A stretch of DNA of 64,000 nt from Pegea sp. RAD2-039. Lineage: Eukaryota; Chordata; Thaliacea; Salpida; Salpidae. Below are positions 32,652 through 44,836 of the stretch, piece after piece. The stretch's first letter is position 1; every line of letters begins with the position of its first letter. The stretch lies in NCBI GenBank assembly GCA_034620365.1, contig JAQGEQ010000071.1, positions 1,364,001-1,428,000 of the forward strand, given 5' to 3'. The position numbers and the translations under genes were made by a program. The notes beneath the pieces were generated by a model. That model saw only the letters and a program-made list of their open reading frames with translations, did no database searches and was not told where the DNA came from.

Positions 32652-32798
32652 TCGAAGAAGTGAAAAAATCACAATCATAGAGCCGAAGAGACTTTGTAGA
32701 AACTCCTCTTCCTAGGACTACAACAGAAACCAACAGAAATGAAACTAAAAATTACAAAACCGATGTTTGGATAGACATTTCAAAAAAATGCAAATTAA

Positions 32799-35700
32799 TT
32801 ATGAACTTGAATCTTGTTCAGACAAAAGCTTATAAATCTTCTTAGCATTCTTTACCTCTTCAGAACATCGGATGTATTGACATAATTCTCCATCAGGAAT
32901 ATCATCTTCTGTCAAAAACTCTTGAGAAGAAGCAATCTTCATCACTTTGGCTTCTTGTCTTACAACTTTCACTTTTCGTTTATTTCGTGAAACTAATTTC
33001 AGATATGAGATGGGTGTTTCGAAATTCTCATCTCTTCTCTCTTCAATACTACTACTACCAGCTTCCGGATTTTCAGCTTTATCACCATCTTCTTCTTTTG
33101 TAGAAACTAATGGGACCAAGTAATCACAATGCTTAATGACGTCATCGATGTAAAAATGGAAGTTGGAAAAATTAACTTTTTTGTTAGCAGTCATCCAAGG
33201 TAGTCTGAAAAACGACAGAGACATTAATCTGATACCCACCAATCGGTTTTCTGTTTCTTAAAATTTTATTTTTGACGTTTTTGAGCTCTTTCATTTTACG
33301 AGTCATTTTTCTCAACTAGAAACTCTAAAAATATTTTTTAAATTTAAACTGTAGCAAAACACATATTTTACGAAGAATTAAAAGCTTTTTATATTATGAA
33401 AAAAATTCAGACTTTCATCCCAAACTTTAACCTAAAACTTCACAAAGCTAGAATAAAAATGAGTTTTGAAATACTCCAAATTCCAAAAACAGAAATTTGC
33501 TAAAAGAAAATTAATTTTATTTAATCTTTAGTTTAAAAACTACGAGAAAGAAACTGACAAATTATTAAAATTAAAACTTACTTTAATATCATTGAGATAA
33601 TTCTGTCAGCGATTTTACGCAAAGGATTAATTGTTGCACATTTCAACTTATTCATTTTGATAAACTTACTAAAAGCCATTCTCTTAGAGCCAGTCCTACA
33701 AACAATTTAAAGATTAAATTAAAAATATAAGTTTTCGAAAGTATGATATGAAATTAAATATCAAATGGTTGGTGTTAGTGTAAATTAAGCTGAAATGAAT
33801 TTTATTGTTAGAAATACTTTGTAAATAATTTTCATTTATTAGGAAGGCTGTGATCAGATGTATCAACCCTTCTCTTCATACAAGACTGTCACAAGCTTGA
33901 TATGAAATTTTGTAATATCAACGCCTTGCCCTCAATAGTGCTATTTAAAATTATTAATGATTTCTATCATCTTAACTTTAATAATTTCTCTAAATCTTTC
34001 ATATGTCTTCAGAGGTTCATCATGCAACAATTTTAATGTGACCCAGTTACTAAAAGCTTTTTCAACTGAGTAACCCCATTTAGCAATGTCTTTACCGACT
34101 TCATCATATCGTAAAACTATCACCTCTTTCAAAATTGTGTTAAAAATATGATCTATAAGCAAGTGATCACGCCAGTTTCTTCACTTATTTTTGATTCATA
34201 ACTTATATTTACTGATACCTCTACATTGTTCCTATTTTTTCTACATCAATCATATTAAACTGTGATACTCAAGACCTTCTCATTGGCTTTCTACAGTTAT
34301 TTGCCTTATTTTTGCTATAAGAGCTGTATAATTTGTCATTTGCAGTCATGCGTTGAATAAAATAGATAAATAATTTTTACTAATAACTGATATGAGTAAA
34401 TTAGTTACATAATTAAGAAACTGCTTATTAAAATTATATAAAAATCTTCTACTAAATATAACTAACTTTTCCTGTGATACAAATGATAGGTAAGAAGCAA
34501 ATTGTGCAATCGTATATCGGCTACATCCAGTAACAAACGAAATCGCATCTAAGACTTTGACAATCTTTTTTGCTTTTGTAGCAAGTTCTTCACTGTAAAA
34601 ATAAAACAAGCTAAAAATTATATTCAACATTTTACAATTTTAAATCAAGACTAAAAAAATAAAAGAAAATATTATAAAATTGTTTTTTTGAGATTTCAAA
34701 TAAAAACGACAAATAAATTGAGGAAAATAAATATTTGGAATATTTTAGATAACTTGTAATAATTTTATTATTTGGCTAGATAAAAATCTTCAACAAAATA
34801 ATTAGGAAGATGTAAGACTCTTTCAGTAGAAAAAGTAAATGATAAAAAGATTAAAAAACTAAATTTAAAGATTAAAATTTACTAACATTAGCTGCATTTG
34901 AAAATAGGATTTGAGAAAAAAAATTCTCACAAAAAAACTAAATGGAATTTACAAGAAAGGTTAAAAATGTAAACTTTCGACAAACATTACTTTGAAATTA
35001 TTCTGATTCGACGGAACGATAATAGAAATAAAATATTGTACATTGAAATCGTTTATACATTCAAACTTAGTGGAAAGATCATTTGAGAATCTTTCCAAAA
35101 AATGTACTTAAAAAATGCTATTTAAATATTAGTAAAAAAAAAGATTAATTTGAGTTTGTTAAAGAAACATACTTTTTTGACATTGATGGAATGTTTTTTA
35201 TCATGATGTCTAATGAATCGAAATAAGATTTGGGTCTTTCAGTCTTATCGAAAATTGAAGCAACCTATAAATCAAATTTGTAAAATCAATTCAAAGCTTG
35301 TAGTTGAATGAGTTGAAGAAAATATTGATTGTGATGATAATTATTTGAAAAAGTTCTCACTTCAGAGATAATCTTCTGCATTCCTCTACTGTCAATAGGA
35401 ACTTCATTACATAGTAGAACTAGTGGAATGTGAACATCATTTTGTTCTAGAATAATCCGCACACAGGCAACTACAAATTAGGAGATTAAATGATTAAAGA
35501 TATTTCAACAAAATTAAAAAGTGAAGTAAATTGAACAAACTTCAGTTGATATTATTACATTAAATATCGTTGAAATATTAGAAAGATCAAAAAATTATTG
35601 GATATATTTGGGCTTTGAATCATTTAAGTTTTAGATAAATAATTGAAATCAGTTGTTCTTGATATTGAAGACTCACAAAATAGTATCTCATAAAATGATA

Positions 35701-37823
35701 ACAGCGAAATATAATGAGATGTTCTCGCGTTTAAGGGATACTCCAAATAAAAAAGCTTCTTAAACTTTTATTTACAAAAAAATAAACAAGAATTAAGACA
35801 ATGTAGATTGTTAAATTGACATTATTTATTTATATAATTACTAAATAGGTTAAATGGGATAAAATAATATTAAGCTAAATATGAAATCTTGTAATATCGC
35901 TTTTTTGAAGACTTCGTATTTAAAATTATTAATGGTTTCCGTCATCTTAACTTTAATAATTACTTTAAAGATCGCAATCTTTTCAATTAAGTAATTTCGT
36001 TAACAATAATATATGATGTTGCCAGTCTCTTTATTAGTTCACTTATTTTGTACTTTTGATTCATAACTTATGCTTCTAATGCACTGCTAGTTTTCCTAAT
36101 TCTGCTAAACTATGATACTTTAGAACCTTTTAATTATCTTTCCATTCATATTGTTTCTGTTGCTATAAGAGCTGTATAATCTGCCATATCAACCCATGCG
36201 TCTGATAAACAAATAATTGGTAAAAAAAAAGAATGTTGCATTTTGGTTTACTAACTTTAGTATAAATTAATGATTTGTTACTTACTCATGTATTTCATTT
36301 TCAATTCATGATTCTTATAAACAAGATGATTTCGGCAGAGATAGTAGAACATATCGCTGACTTCTTTTTTAACAGAGTCATTCTGTGAAAACTTCCGCAA
36401 GACTGCTTCAATGTATCCATCATATGTCTGATGCAATCGAAACAAATGAACTCTAAACAAATGTATAAATATTTGAGTAAAGAACAATTCCATTTGTTAG
36501 TCATCTAAAAAATGTAGCTACTACTTAAATTGATCAATCATTAATTTCATATTAACTGTACACACATTAGCATTCCTCAACTAAGAGGCTATCAAGTTTT
36601 CAGGGAGTATCAATGAAAACATGAGGCACAAATTGATCTCTATTTCGATCTGTGTCCTAATTGGTTATTTAGCCAAAAATTTATGGAAAAGAACTTTCAG
36701 TAGCGCGAAGAAAAGACATCTTGATGAGTAACTTTCTCGATAAGAAAGTTATTGTTTTAAAATATGAAGTATCTTTGAAAATATTTACTTTGTGGTAAAT
36801 TAAAAACTCTTTAAAAATACTTTTACATTTTTCTTTAATCTTTTAATCATATGATAAATTAGATGACTGATCACAATTATACTAAAGTAGATAATTTGTT
36901 CATTGATTAGGGTCAAGTTCTCTACATTAGCAAACAAGTAGGCGTATATTAACAAAAAGATTAAAAAATGAACCACTTCTCAATACATCACATTTACTTT
37001 CAACAAACAGCAAAAATAAGTTTTTGATTAAAAAAATATCATTAAAATATTATTAATTTGTAAACTTAATAAAATACCTACAAACTTTTCCTACAAATGT
37101 GATGAAAATAAGAAACATATGATTAAACTTTACAAAGTATACTTACGTATGAAGTGAACGTCTATAGCACTTTTTCCCTTTTTTAAAAAAGACTTCTACA
37201 CTATCTGAATCCCATGTTGTACTGATAGGTGGTTCTAGATTTTCTAACAAGTTTTCAGTAAAGTAACCACATTCAGGACAGACCTTCAAAATATTTATAA
37301 ACTTTAATTTCAGGATTTATCTTAATAGTTTATACTAAATTATACAAAATCTATTTTTATATCATAATTTTATTTCAAGAAATTTCAACAAATTCATCTT
37401 ATCTACAAAAAATTATAGAAAATTATTAAATTAATCTTAAAAAAAAAACATTAGTGAAACATTATTTGATTTCTTATATAAATAAAATGAATCTATATAT
37501 AATAATTGAATTGGTTAGCCATATAAACAACTGTTTACAAACTTTTGTATATAGCCTAAAATAATCAGCCTTTTGCAGTGAGATGATGGAAATGCATGAA
37601 TACAATATCAATTTTAAATATTAAGAATGGATAAAATATATTTATAAGTTAAGATATTTTTATTGATAATTAGTTTCATTATTTTAATCATATCTAAAAT
37701 ATACTTAATAATACTTTGTTATAGCCATCAAGTGTAAATAATCATAAAAAATATTTTACTTACAGAACCAGTTTCAACTTTATCATAACCTATCATTTCA
37801 TTTTTACACTCTATACACTTCAT
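32799..37823 (-). CDS. BRF2: TFIIB-related factor BRF2 (RNA polymerase III initiation factor)
   Basis: BRF2 replaces BRF1 in TFIIIB at promoters with upstream elements (U6, 7SK type). Eight exons join in frame to 403 residues (human 419): 37764-37823, 37147-37283, 36286-36452, 35361-35470, 35173-35264, 34467-34592, 33582-33695 and 32799-33204. An N-terminal zinc ribbon has CIEC at the start and CPEC in exon 2. Two diverged cyclin-like folds follow (VHIPLVLLCNEV; VLDAISFVTGCSRYTIAQF). The C-terminal acidic piece DDIPDGELCQYIRCSEEV closely resembles the human ending (DENISDSEIEQYLRTPQEV). TFIIB and BRF1 lack that ending. Two LINE 3' ends sit in introns, antisense to the gene. A strong acceptor (minus AG at 37866-37865) lies 41 nt before the ATG. 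PIGS ends 354 bp upstream on the same strand. Confidence 0.82.
33841..34372 (+). mobile_element. LINE 3' fragment in a BRF2 intron (copy A)
   Basis: Plus-strand remnant, antisense to BRF2, in the intron between exons 6 and 7. It contains a decayed end of a LINE ORF (reads near INPSLHTRLSQA and YQRLALNS with many stops) and then the shared 3' end: TATAAGAGCTGTATAA near 34317, TGCAGTCATGCGTTGAATAA, and an AATAGATAAATAA tail. Confidence 0.7.
35872..36222 (+). mobile_element. LINE 3' fragment in a BRF2 intron (copy B)
   Basis: Same family and orientation as the copy at 33841-34372. It aligns by eye through TTTAAAATTATTAATG, CATCTTAACTTTAATAA, TTGATTCATAACTTAT and TATAAGAGCTGTATAA to CATGCGTCTGATAAACAAATAA. 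It lies in the intron between BRF2 exons 3 and 4. Divergence is visible but modest. Confidence 0.7.
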
Positions 37824-37863
37824 CTTGATAAAATAATATGAAAATGCTTAAATGTTACCAAAT

Positions 37864-37880
37864 ACTGAAAAAAAAGTTTC
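37864..37880 (-). promoter_or_regulatory. Unpaired splice acceptor upstream of BRF2
   Basis: On the minus strand an ACTTTTTTTTCAG acceptor stands 41 nt before the BRF2 ATG. No matching donor is evident in the 350-bp gap from PIGS. It could end a 5' UTR intron or receive a spliced leader. Confidence 0.4.
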
Positions 37881-38176
37881 AATAAGATTTGACCAACTTT
37901 GTAATTTATCATACTATGTGAAAGAGTTTTAGTAAAAACAAAAATATATGAATATTATTTAGTAGTTATTATTACTAAAATCTAGGTTACAATTAATTTG
38001 TATCATGTTTTGACATTAGGAGATGAAATTCATATCTAATAATTGTTTATCAAAATAAATTGGTCTAAATTTCATTTACTAAAAATAATATAAACCAACT
38101 ACTTAAACAATTTTAAAACTTTTGACATTCTTAAATGCATTTCTGATTATTACAATCATAAGCCACTTTCAAATAT

Positions 38177-39778
38177 TCATTTTAGTTTCTTACTCTTTAA
38201 GCGTTTAATTGTATTAAAAACAGAAACTATAATAGTTATGGATATAGGAAGAAACAGAGGACAATAAATTGCAAACTTTTGATCTTCAGGAAAATATAAT
38301 AATTCTAAAAGAGTTGGATCAAAAAATGCTTTATCAGATGAAACATATGCAGTTCTAGCTTCATGAAGTGCAGACAGCAGTTTGTTGGACTTTAAATAAT
38401 CTTTTGAAGCTTTTATTGCTTTAACAGCAGTAAACACTTCTTCAGCTACATTATCATTTATCACAATATTTTTGATATTAGTTAACAACGTAGACAAAGA
38501 TTGAATCGAATGAATTGAAGCTGCAATATTTTCAATACATCGTAATCTATACAAAAGGTCTAATTCCCAAAGAGCAATTCCTGTATCTTTAGGAGGCAAA
38601 AATTTAATATTTTGATCATCTACATTCAAATAAATGTCATTATCTAATCCAGCAAGTAGCACCCGAAGATGACTTATGAATATAGGCATTAATGAATCAA
38701 TATTAAGCATTTCATCACTATTGTTCAACTTATTATATAAAGTCATTCCACCCCATCGAGGAACCAGAAATGAATTTGTTTTTGATATTTGACCACCCTC
38801 TTTAAGTATTTTTAAAGGTGTATGTACCTTATCAACTATATGAACTACCAAATTTAAAGTCGGGTTGACCGAAATTTGTGAACCTAATCTACTTTCAACT
38901 CTATTAATGATCTGAGAGAGTTGTTCTTTTACCACATATGTATTAGCTTCATTGCTTCCTTTATTTGTCAACTTCTGTGGTTTAAAAAATGGTGGATTAG
39001 CAAATAAAATTTGAGATCCAATGTTAAGATCATATACATCTTTTAAGAGATTCAAAAATGAATGTAAATACTTTTGTATTGCCTTTTCTATATTCCATCC
39101 AATTATCTGATCTTCTGATTCAGTTAAGACAAGTGAAAAGAGAAGATCAAGCTTTGATGAAACTTTCATCATCTTTTGTAAACGAACAGAGTTTTTTGTT
39201 TCAACTTTGACTTTTTGAACAATCTGCTGAATTGTATCATATAAAAACTGCTCATTAATAATTACACTTTTTATCAGCCATGAAAGTTTTTCAGATGTAT
39301 AGATTTCAAAATCTTCAAAACTTGCAAGAAAAATTGTGATTTTTCTATCAAAAGAAACTTCAAACTGAATACTTTGTTGATTGCTAATAACAAAATCAAT
39401 TATAATTTCACCAGGGTTACTAGACAGATTATCTCTTTTGGAGGATATTTCATCATCAGTTTCTAAATTATATCTGAAATCAATTTGATATGAGTTTGTT
39501 CTGTGTATACTTTCATATACGACTTTATTTAAATCATTTTCCAACATTTTTTTTATACTATTAGGAACATTCTCAAAATTTGATGTTAATATAACATTAG
39601 TTAAAATATTTAGTGCTTTTCCTTCAGCTAATTCATCAATTTCATCATATGGTAAAACAGCTCTATAGACTTCAGTAGTTTTCCACCAAACTGGTAACCC
39701 AATGAAGACAAAAACAAAAAATACTACCAACGAAACCTTGTTTTGGATGTTATTTTCATTATCAGACACTTCTTTCAT
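38177..39778 (-). CDS. PIGS: GPI transamidase subunit PIG-S, single exon
   Basis: Non-catalytic subunit of the ER complex that attaches GPI anchors to proteins. One uninterrupted frame of 533 residues (human 555). An N-terminal membrane helix (residues about 14-30) runs into the family hallmark GLPVWWKTTEVYRA and LPYDEID. A large luminal domain follows, with the conserved WGGMTLYN, then a C-terminal membrane helix (PLFLPISITIIVSVF). The tail KSKKLK ends in a dilysine (KKxx) ER-retrieval signal. It is the only gene in the window without introns in its coding region. A strong acceptor (GCTTTTTTAG, AG at 39797-39796) lies 17 nt before the ATG. No AATAAA or ATTAAA occurs on the minus strand between its stop and the BRF2 start, which fits a PIGS-BRF2 tandem transcript. 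Confidence 0.95.
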   Translation of the reverse strand: MKEVSDNENNIQNKVSLVVFFVFVFIGLPVWWKTTEVYRAVLPYDEIDELAEGKALNILTNVILTSNFENVPNSIKKMLENDLNKVVYESIHRTNSYQIDFRYNLETDDEISSKRDNLSSNPGEIIIDFVISNQQSIQFEVSFDRKITIFLASFEDFEIYTSEKLSWLIKSVIINEQFLYDTIQQIVQKVKVETKNSVRLQKMMKVSSKLDLLFSLVLTESEDQIIGWNIEKAIQKYLHSFLNLLKDVYDLNIGSQILFANPPFFKPQKLTNKGSNEANTYVVKEQLSQIINRVESRLGSQISVNPTLNLVVHIVDKVHTPLKILKEGGQISKTNSFLVPRWGGMTLYNKLNNSDEMLNIDSLMPIFISHLRVLLAGLDNDIYLNVDDQNIKFLPPKDTGIALWELDLLYRLRCIENIAASIHSIQSLSTLLTNIKNIVINDNVAEEVFTAVKAIKASKDYLKSNKLLSALHEARTAYVSSDKAFFDPTLLELLYFPEDQKFAIYCPLFLPISITIIVSVFNTIKRLKSKKLK

Positions 39779-42700
39779 ACTAGTTTCATAAAAATCTAAA
39801 AAAGCAATAAACAGTAAAAATAAAAAAATCTAAATCAAATAAAAAAAACAAAAAATATAAAATCATATATAATTAGATAACTGGACTTTATTACTTGTAA
39901 ATAATTATAATATTACATAAATGAAAGATGTGCTAAGTAAATGCAACATTAATAAATTATTAACTATATTTATTAAAAATATATAAAACTGAAACTTAAC
40001 AGCATTAGCTTGATGAGTTAGCAATATATTTAAACATTTAATAAGCAAATTATTTTTTACTCTAAACATTATGATCTATCTAAAATATGATGCATATATA
40101 TTAAAAATAAAGAATTCTATAATGTTTTTATAATGTTTCAATGATCAAAATTTATGCAGTAATTTTAAAAACATATCGGCCTAATTTGTCCATTTAGACA
40201 ATTGAGGTGTGATCAGAAAAGCTTTATGAACACCAATTTAATAAAATGTCATTTATAAATCCTAAAACTAAATTTTAATAATAATTTAGAGTTGAAAAGT
40301 CAAAACTCGTATTTTAAAATGATTAACGATAATTATTTAAGAAACTTTCCTAAACCGTTACGTCTACAGTCTTAATATTGTATATATTAGTAGTATGATT
40401 CATAAAAGTGTAAATTTTGTCAATATAAAATGTTTTTTTTAATATCTTGGTTATTCGACTGTAGAGTTTTACTAGAAGATTAAATTTGTATTTTTCATAA
40501 ACTTGATCTATCAGTTTGTATCATACATCATTCTGAGATGGCACAATTAAAAAGTTCTGCAACCTCATATCAGATAAAAAACTGAAAGTTATTTTTTTAT
40601 AAAAGCAGCCTATCTATGCATGCTTTAAGCTTAGTTAATAGATCAAACATTTGCAAAAAGTTTTATTATAGCACAGTCAAACAGCATAGATAACTAAGTT
40701 TAATTTAAGAATTATTCCCACTCAATTTTTATGTGCAAATTAACAATAGCAAGATTAAAGTCTTATAAAAAGTGTTTTTTTATTCACCTGAGGTGGAAAA
40801 AATTAATAAAAAACTATATGACTTTAATTTAGATTTATGCAATTTTCTCGTAAAAAAGACAAAACTTAACTAATATGAAACTTGTCATGTTTCATTGAGT
40901 ACTTTTTGCAATTCATGATCAAGGTACTTAAACTAACTAAAGTACCTAACCTGCTTTCACCAGTTTTAAGCAAAGCTGTAAATCCATGTTCTTTTTTAAA
41001 AAGCTAGCCTAGTTTAGGTGGTATGCGCCGTAAGATCTTTTCTGTTAACTATATAATAATGAATATTATTTATTATACTTATGATTTATTATTAGTTGAA
41101 GTTTTAAACAAAAGCTTGATAAAGTTTATAGTAAATAGTAAACCATTTGTTTTATTTTTAAAAGCAGCTCTCCAAATAAAAGTTTTAAATTAAATAGAAC
41201 TGTAATAACTACGTAAAATAATTCACATATTTCATGGTTATATCTTTATATAATTAGGCAGACAAAAATTTACAAAGATTATGATAAAAAGAATAATTTT
41301 TATAATATGGGCCGCTGTAAAAGTTTGATTTTTCCTTTGTCTAAAATAAATCTGTGTCCTTTTTCGCATCACTCAATACTGGATTTAAACAAAATTATTT
41401 ATTTTTTGCTATCCATTGAAACTGTATTTTTTACACTAACGGCTTATAATTGTAAGATTTCTCGCTTCTACTGATAATGTAAACATAAAACTTTTTGTTT
41501 CAACTCATTAATATTTTTAAAGATCATATAACCATGCAAACAAACATTTAGATAAAATAGTATGTAATGTTAACTAAACTACGAAGTATGTAATGACTTT
41601 CTGCTTACTACAAGCTGATTTAATATACATAAGAATGAAATTATTTTATACGAGGTGAACAAGTTTTTATAAAAAATTAGTCATTTTTGACTTGAATTTC
41701 CAGCCACCAAGTGGGCTCGACTTGAAACACGATAAAAATTACAAACTAAACTGGTTAGAGTCCATTGGGAAACAAAGCAATAGATAATGAAATAGTAAGT
41801 AGATTTGGCACCCAGACTAGTAATAATCCTTAGTCGACAAAAACAACTTAAAAAAATGGTTTTAAAGACAAATCTTGCATTTGGTTATTTGTATGGTACT
41901 AGCACTTGTTACTCGAAATCAATAAAAACTTCAAAAAAAGTATTCAAGTAAAAAGAAATTTTCAATTTGGTTATAAAACTAATATTAGTATTTTTATTAG
42001 TATTATTACTTATCATATAGCACTGATATTTACACTAGTGTTATTGTCGGTAAAAAGATTTACGATTTTAACTGTGACTGATATTTTTGATAAAAATTGT
42101 TTCTATTACATAAAGTCATTCATACAAGAAAGAAAGGTTTTTCAAAAATGTTCAATAATTCAATTTATAGTTTATCAAGAGTATTTTTAAGAACATCTAT
42201 TTGCCAAGCTTTTCGTTTGTCGTAAACTATATTTAAAAATAAGCAGAAAAATTCTTAATATTTCATCATTTTTAATGATATGGAACAATCAGTCATAACC
42301 TAAGAATTTGAGGATGATTACCAAAATCTTTAATTATTAATTATATTATTGTAACTAATTCTTCTAATATTTGATGGTTATACTCTTTATAAATATTATT
42401 TCGGTGTGACAATTTTTTGAACTTTCCACACTTAAGAAAGTTTTGAGAATACATTTTCTTGTAAATAAAAAATATCCAGCTATATAACTCTAAAGCCTAA
42501 TTGACTAACTATTGGCTGACATCTTTATGAGCACCACAACTTCATTTGTTATAAGTACACTGTTCAGTTATACATAGATTATGACTGAAACAACACGCTA
42601 TAGCTTCCTTTGAGGTAGTCTAAAATCAACAGTTGAAATATTAGTATTGATTTGTTATTATTATCAGTTCTATTTTTATAAAATTCTAAAATCAAATTTC

Positions 42701-42796
42701 CATAGATTATATTTCAAAGCGAATTAAGGGTAAGTTAGTAATTTCCACAGCGGCTTAAAAGTGAAAGTTAAAAAACTTTTATTATTTATGATTTTG
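39779..42796. other. Intergenic region between PIGS and the LURAP1-like gene
   Basis: About 3 kb of AT-rich DNA. The 94-codon plus-strand frame at 41906-42190 has biased composition and no family resemblance, so I do not call it. A minus-strand AATAAA at 42783-42778 may serve the LURAP1-like gene. Nothing else is recognised. Confidence 0.45.
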
Positions 42797-44836
42797 TTAG
42801 AAATTAAACATAGGAGATGTAGTCGGTAACGCTATTGGAAGAGGTGATCTTCCTCTACGACGCTTATAGTGCTGAACAGATAATCCTCGAAGAAATTGAG
42901 CACCATCAGATGCCGAAAAAGATGAAGGTTTTGGCTGATAAGAACTAAACTTGTTTGGAGATGCTGGTACAACAGAATCATCTGGCTTGCTTTGACATGT
43001 CCCTTCAAAGATAAAAAGTTTTAACAACACATTTAGCTTCTATACTTTAAATAAAGTGAGAAATTTACACCAAGCTGGTAGTTGGTAGAAATCTTCGCAT
43101 GAATACTCAAAATCTTCATCAGTTTTTTGATTTATTTCACTTTTTAATTCTTGCAGATTGGAATAAACTTTATCTAGTTGAAGGAGTATCGATTTGTCTT
43201 GTTCTCTTAACTCATTCTAAAAAAGAAAGTTTTCGAAATTTAGAAAAACTTCAAAAGCATAGAGTCTAGTTGAAAGAACAAAAATTAAATTGACAAGCTT
43301 GATAACAAATGCAAATTTATAGTAAATTCATAACCTCCAAGTATATGTAAATTCAGTTTTCACATCAAGCTTGCCGCCTGATTATTATATTTAATCATAA
43401 TTTATCATTACTGATTTACAACAAAATTACGAATGTTAAACTTCTAAACTTAATAAAATAAAAATTAGTTAGCAAGAATACGTTTTTCAATCAAACTATA
43501 AAGTAGCTTAAAACTCATTCTATTGTTTCAAGCATTAAAGTTAATGTAATAAGCTATTCCATCAATTTAAGTTAACAACCTTACAGCAGTTTTGATCAAT
43601 ACTAATTAGTGGGTTTTGGCAACTTACTAGCTCTAAACGTATCCACAACAGCCCGGTCTCAATATCGACTTCGGCAGGGTCACATTTGCGAAGCTGAGTA
43701 AGTTTACGACGTGCAGAACGCCTCATAGAAATAAATGATTCTTCCTTTTTTGATTGAGACAACTTCAAGTTTAAAGCTGTTGACAATTAAGCGATTGTTT
43801 AAGTATTTTAGTTGGTAATCAAAACAACTTTTCAAATAGTTTGAGTATTTTTTATCATCAGTTTATAACTTAAAATAAAATGGATTTTTATCTCTTTTAT
43901 TAGTTTATAAGTTCCTCACATCAATAAGCATGGATATAGAACTTATCAAAGACTAAAAATATTACTTCGCCAAAGAAATTTATGAGCAGTAGTATATTTT
44001 TCTAGACTACATTAACATTGATTGAAAATAAGTGATAATCATTACACCCTCATGCATTTTTCATGAATTATATTTTAGTAAGCCTTATCTCATAATTCAG
44101 CAATTGTAATATCCTAATGCAAAAAATTCTGAAGAGTAATTTCACAAATTCTAGAAGTTATTAGTTGCCATAATGTAAACAGAAACGTCAATAGTGATTA
44201 GTTATTTTCAGCTCTATTCATTTGTTAAAGTGTAAATAACTTCAAAAGTACTTTGTCGAGAGTGCTTGTACGCTAAGCTACTCATTTGTTTCTTCTAAAT
44301 AAATGTAATTAAAGTATTTATGAATTAATGCAACTTAAAATACCAACTTTTAAACTTCAAACAACTTGATTTTGTGATTAAAACTCTTAATTACCTTCTG
44401 CTTGTTTTATATGAGATGTAAAATCGCTTATATCAGTCGAGAAGTTAGAGTTTGCTTGAACTTCATGAGTTTGTTGAACTGTCGGGTATTGTCTCTTTAT
44501 AACACGGAATAAACCTCTCCGTATGCGTTGAGTGGAGCTGAAGTCGACTTTTCCTATCTCTTCTTCAGCAACCTCTTTCAAACCATTTGTTTTCATCTCT
44601 CTGTATCTTTCACTCATCTTGTTGCTTTGACAATCCCTATGGCTTTTCTCATTGTTATGATAGCTGTTTGATACGACAAATTGTCGCCAATTGCTGGTAC
44701 CACCGTCATTGTGAAGTAGCCTATTTATTTTGCTGTCATACTCTGGGTATCTTTCTAAACAAGCAGTTGAGCAGTTTGTCCAAGAATAATAGGAAGCACT
44801 TGAATGTGTTGTTGCTGTATCAGAATTTAGAGACAT
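42797..44836 (-). CDS. LURAP1/FAM89-like leucine-repeat adaptor protein
   Basis: Four exons (44395-44836, 43628-43776, 43069-43216, 42797-43002) join in frame to 314 residues. The first 150 residues are Ser/Thr/Asn-rich and probably disordered. The second and third exons code a basic stretch (RRSARRKLTQLRK) and then a coiled-coil segment (TGLLWIRLELNELREQ, ILLQLDKVYSNLQELK). This segment resembles the leucine-rich adaptor core of the LURAP1/LRAP35a and FAM89/LRAP25 proteins, which link MRCK kinases to myosin at the cell cortex. The C-terminus is Ser/Pro-rich with a basic RRRGR. The family call rests on one short segment by memory and could be wrong; the exon structure is well supported. The donor at 43069 (GTAAAT) was chosen because it is the one that keeps phase. 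Confidence 0.5.

Larger units (their letters stand above)
30706..32798. other. Convergent 3' flanks of PI4K2 and BRF2
   Basis: Contains the presumed PI4K2 3' UTR and, on the minus strand, a BRF2 AATAAA (plus 32646-32651). No other gene is recognised. The 102-codon frame at 30910-31218 lies in the UTR and has no coding character. Confidence 0.5.

Noticed and set aside
33941-34162. 73-codon minus-strand frame in a BRF2 intron
   Set aside because: It is the antisense of the LINE 3' fragment at 33841-34372 and has no splice context.
41906-42190. 94-codon plus-strand frame
   Set aside because: Composition is that of AT-rich non-coding DNA (Ile/Phe/Lys); no family resemblance and no splice sites that would extend it.
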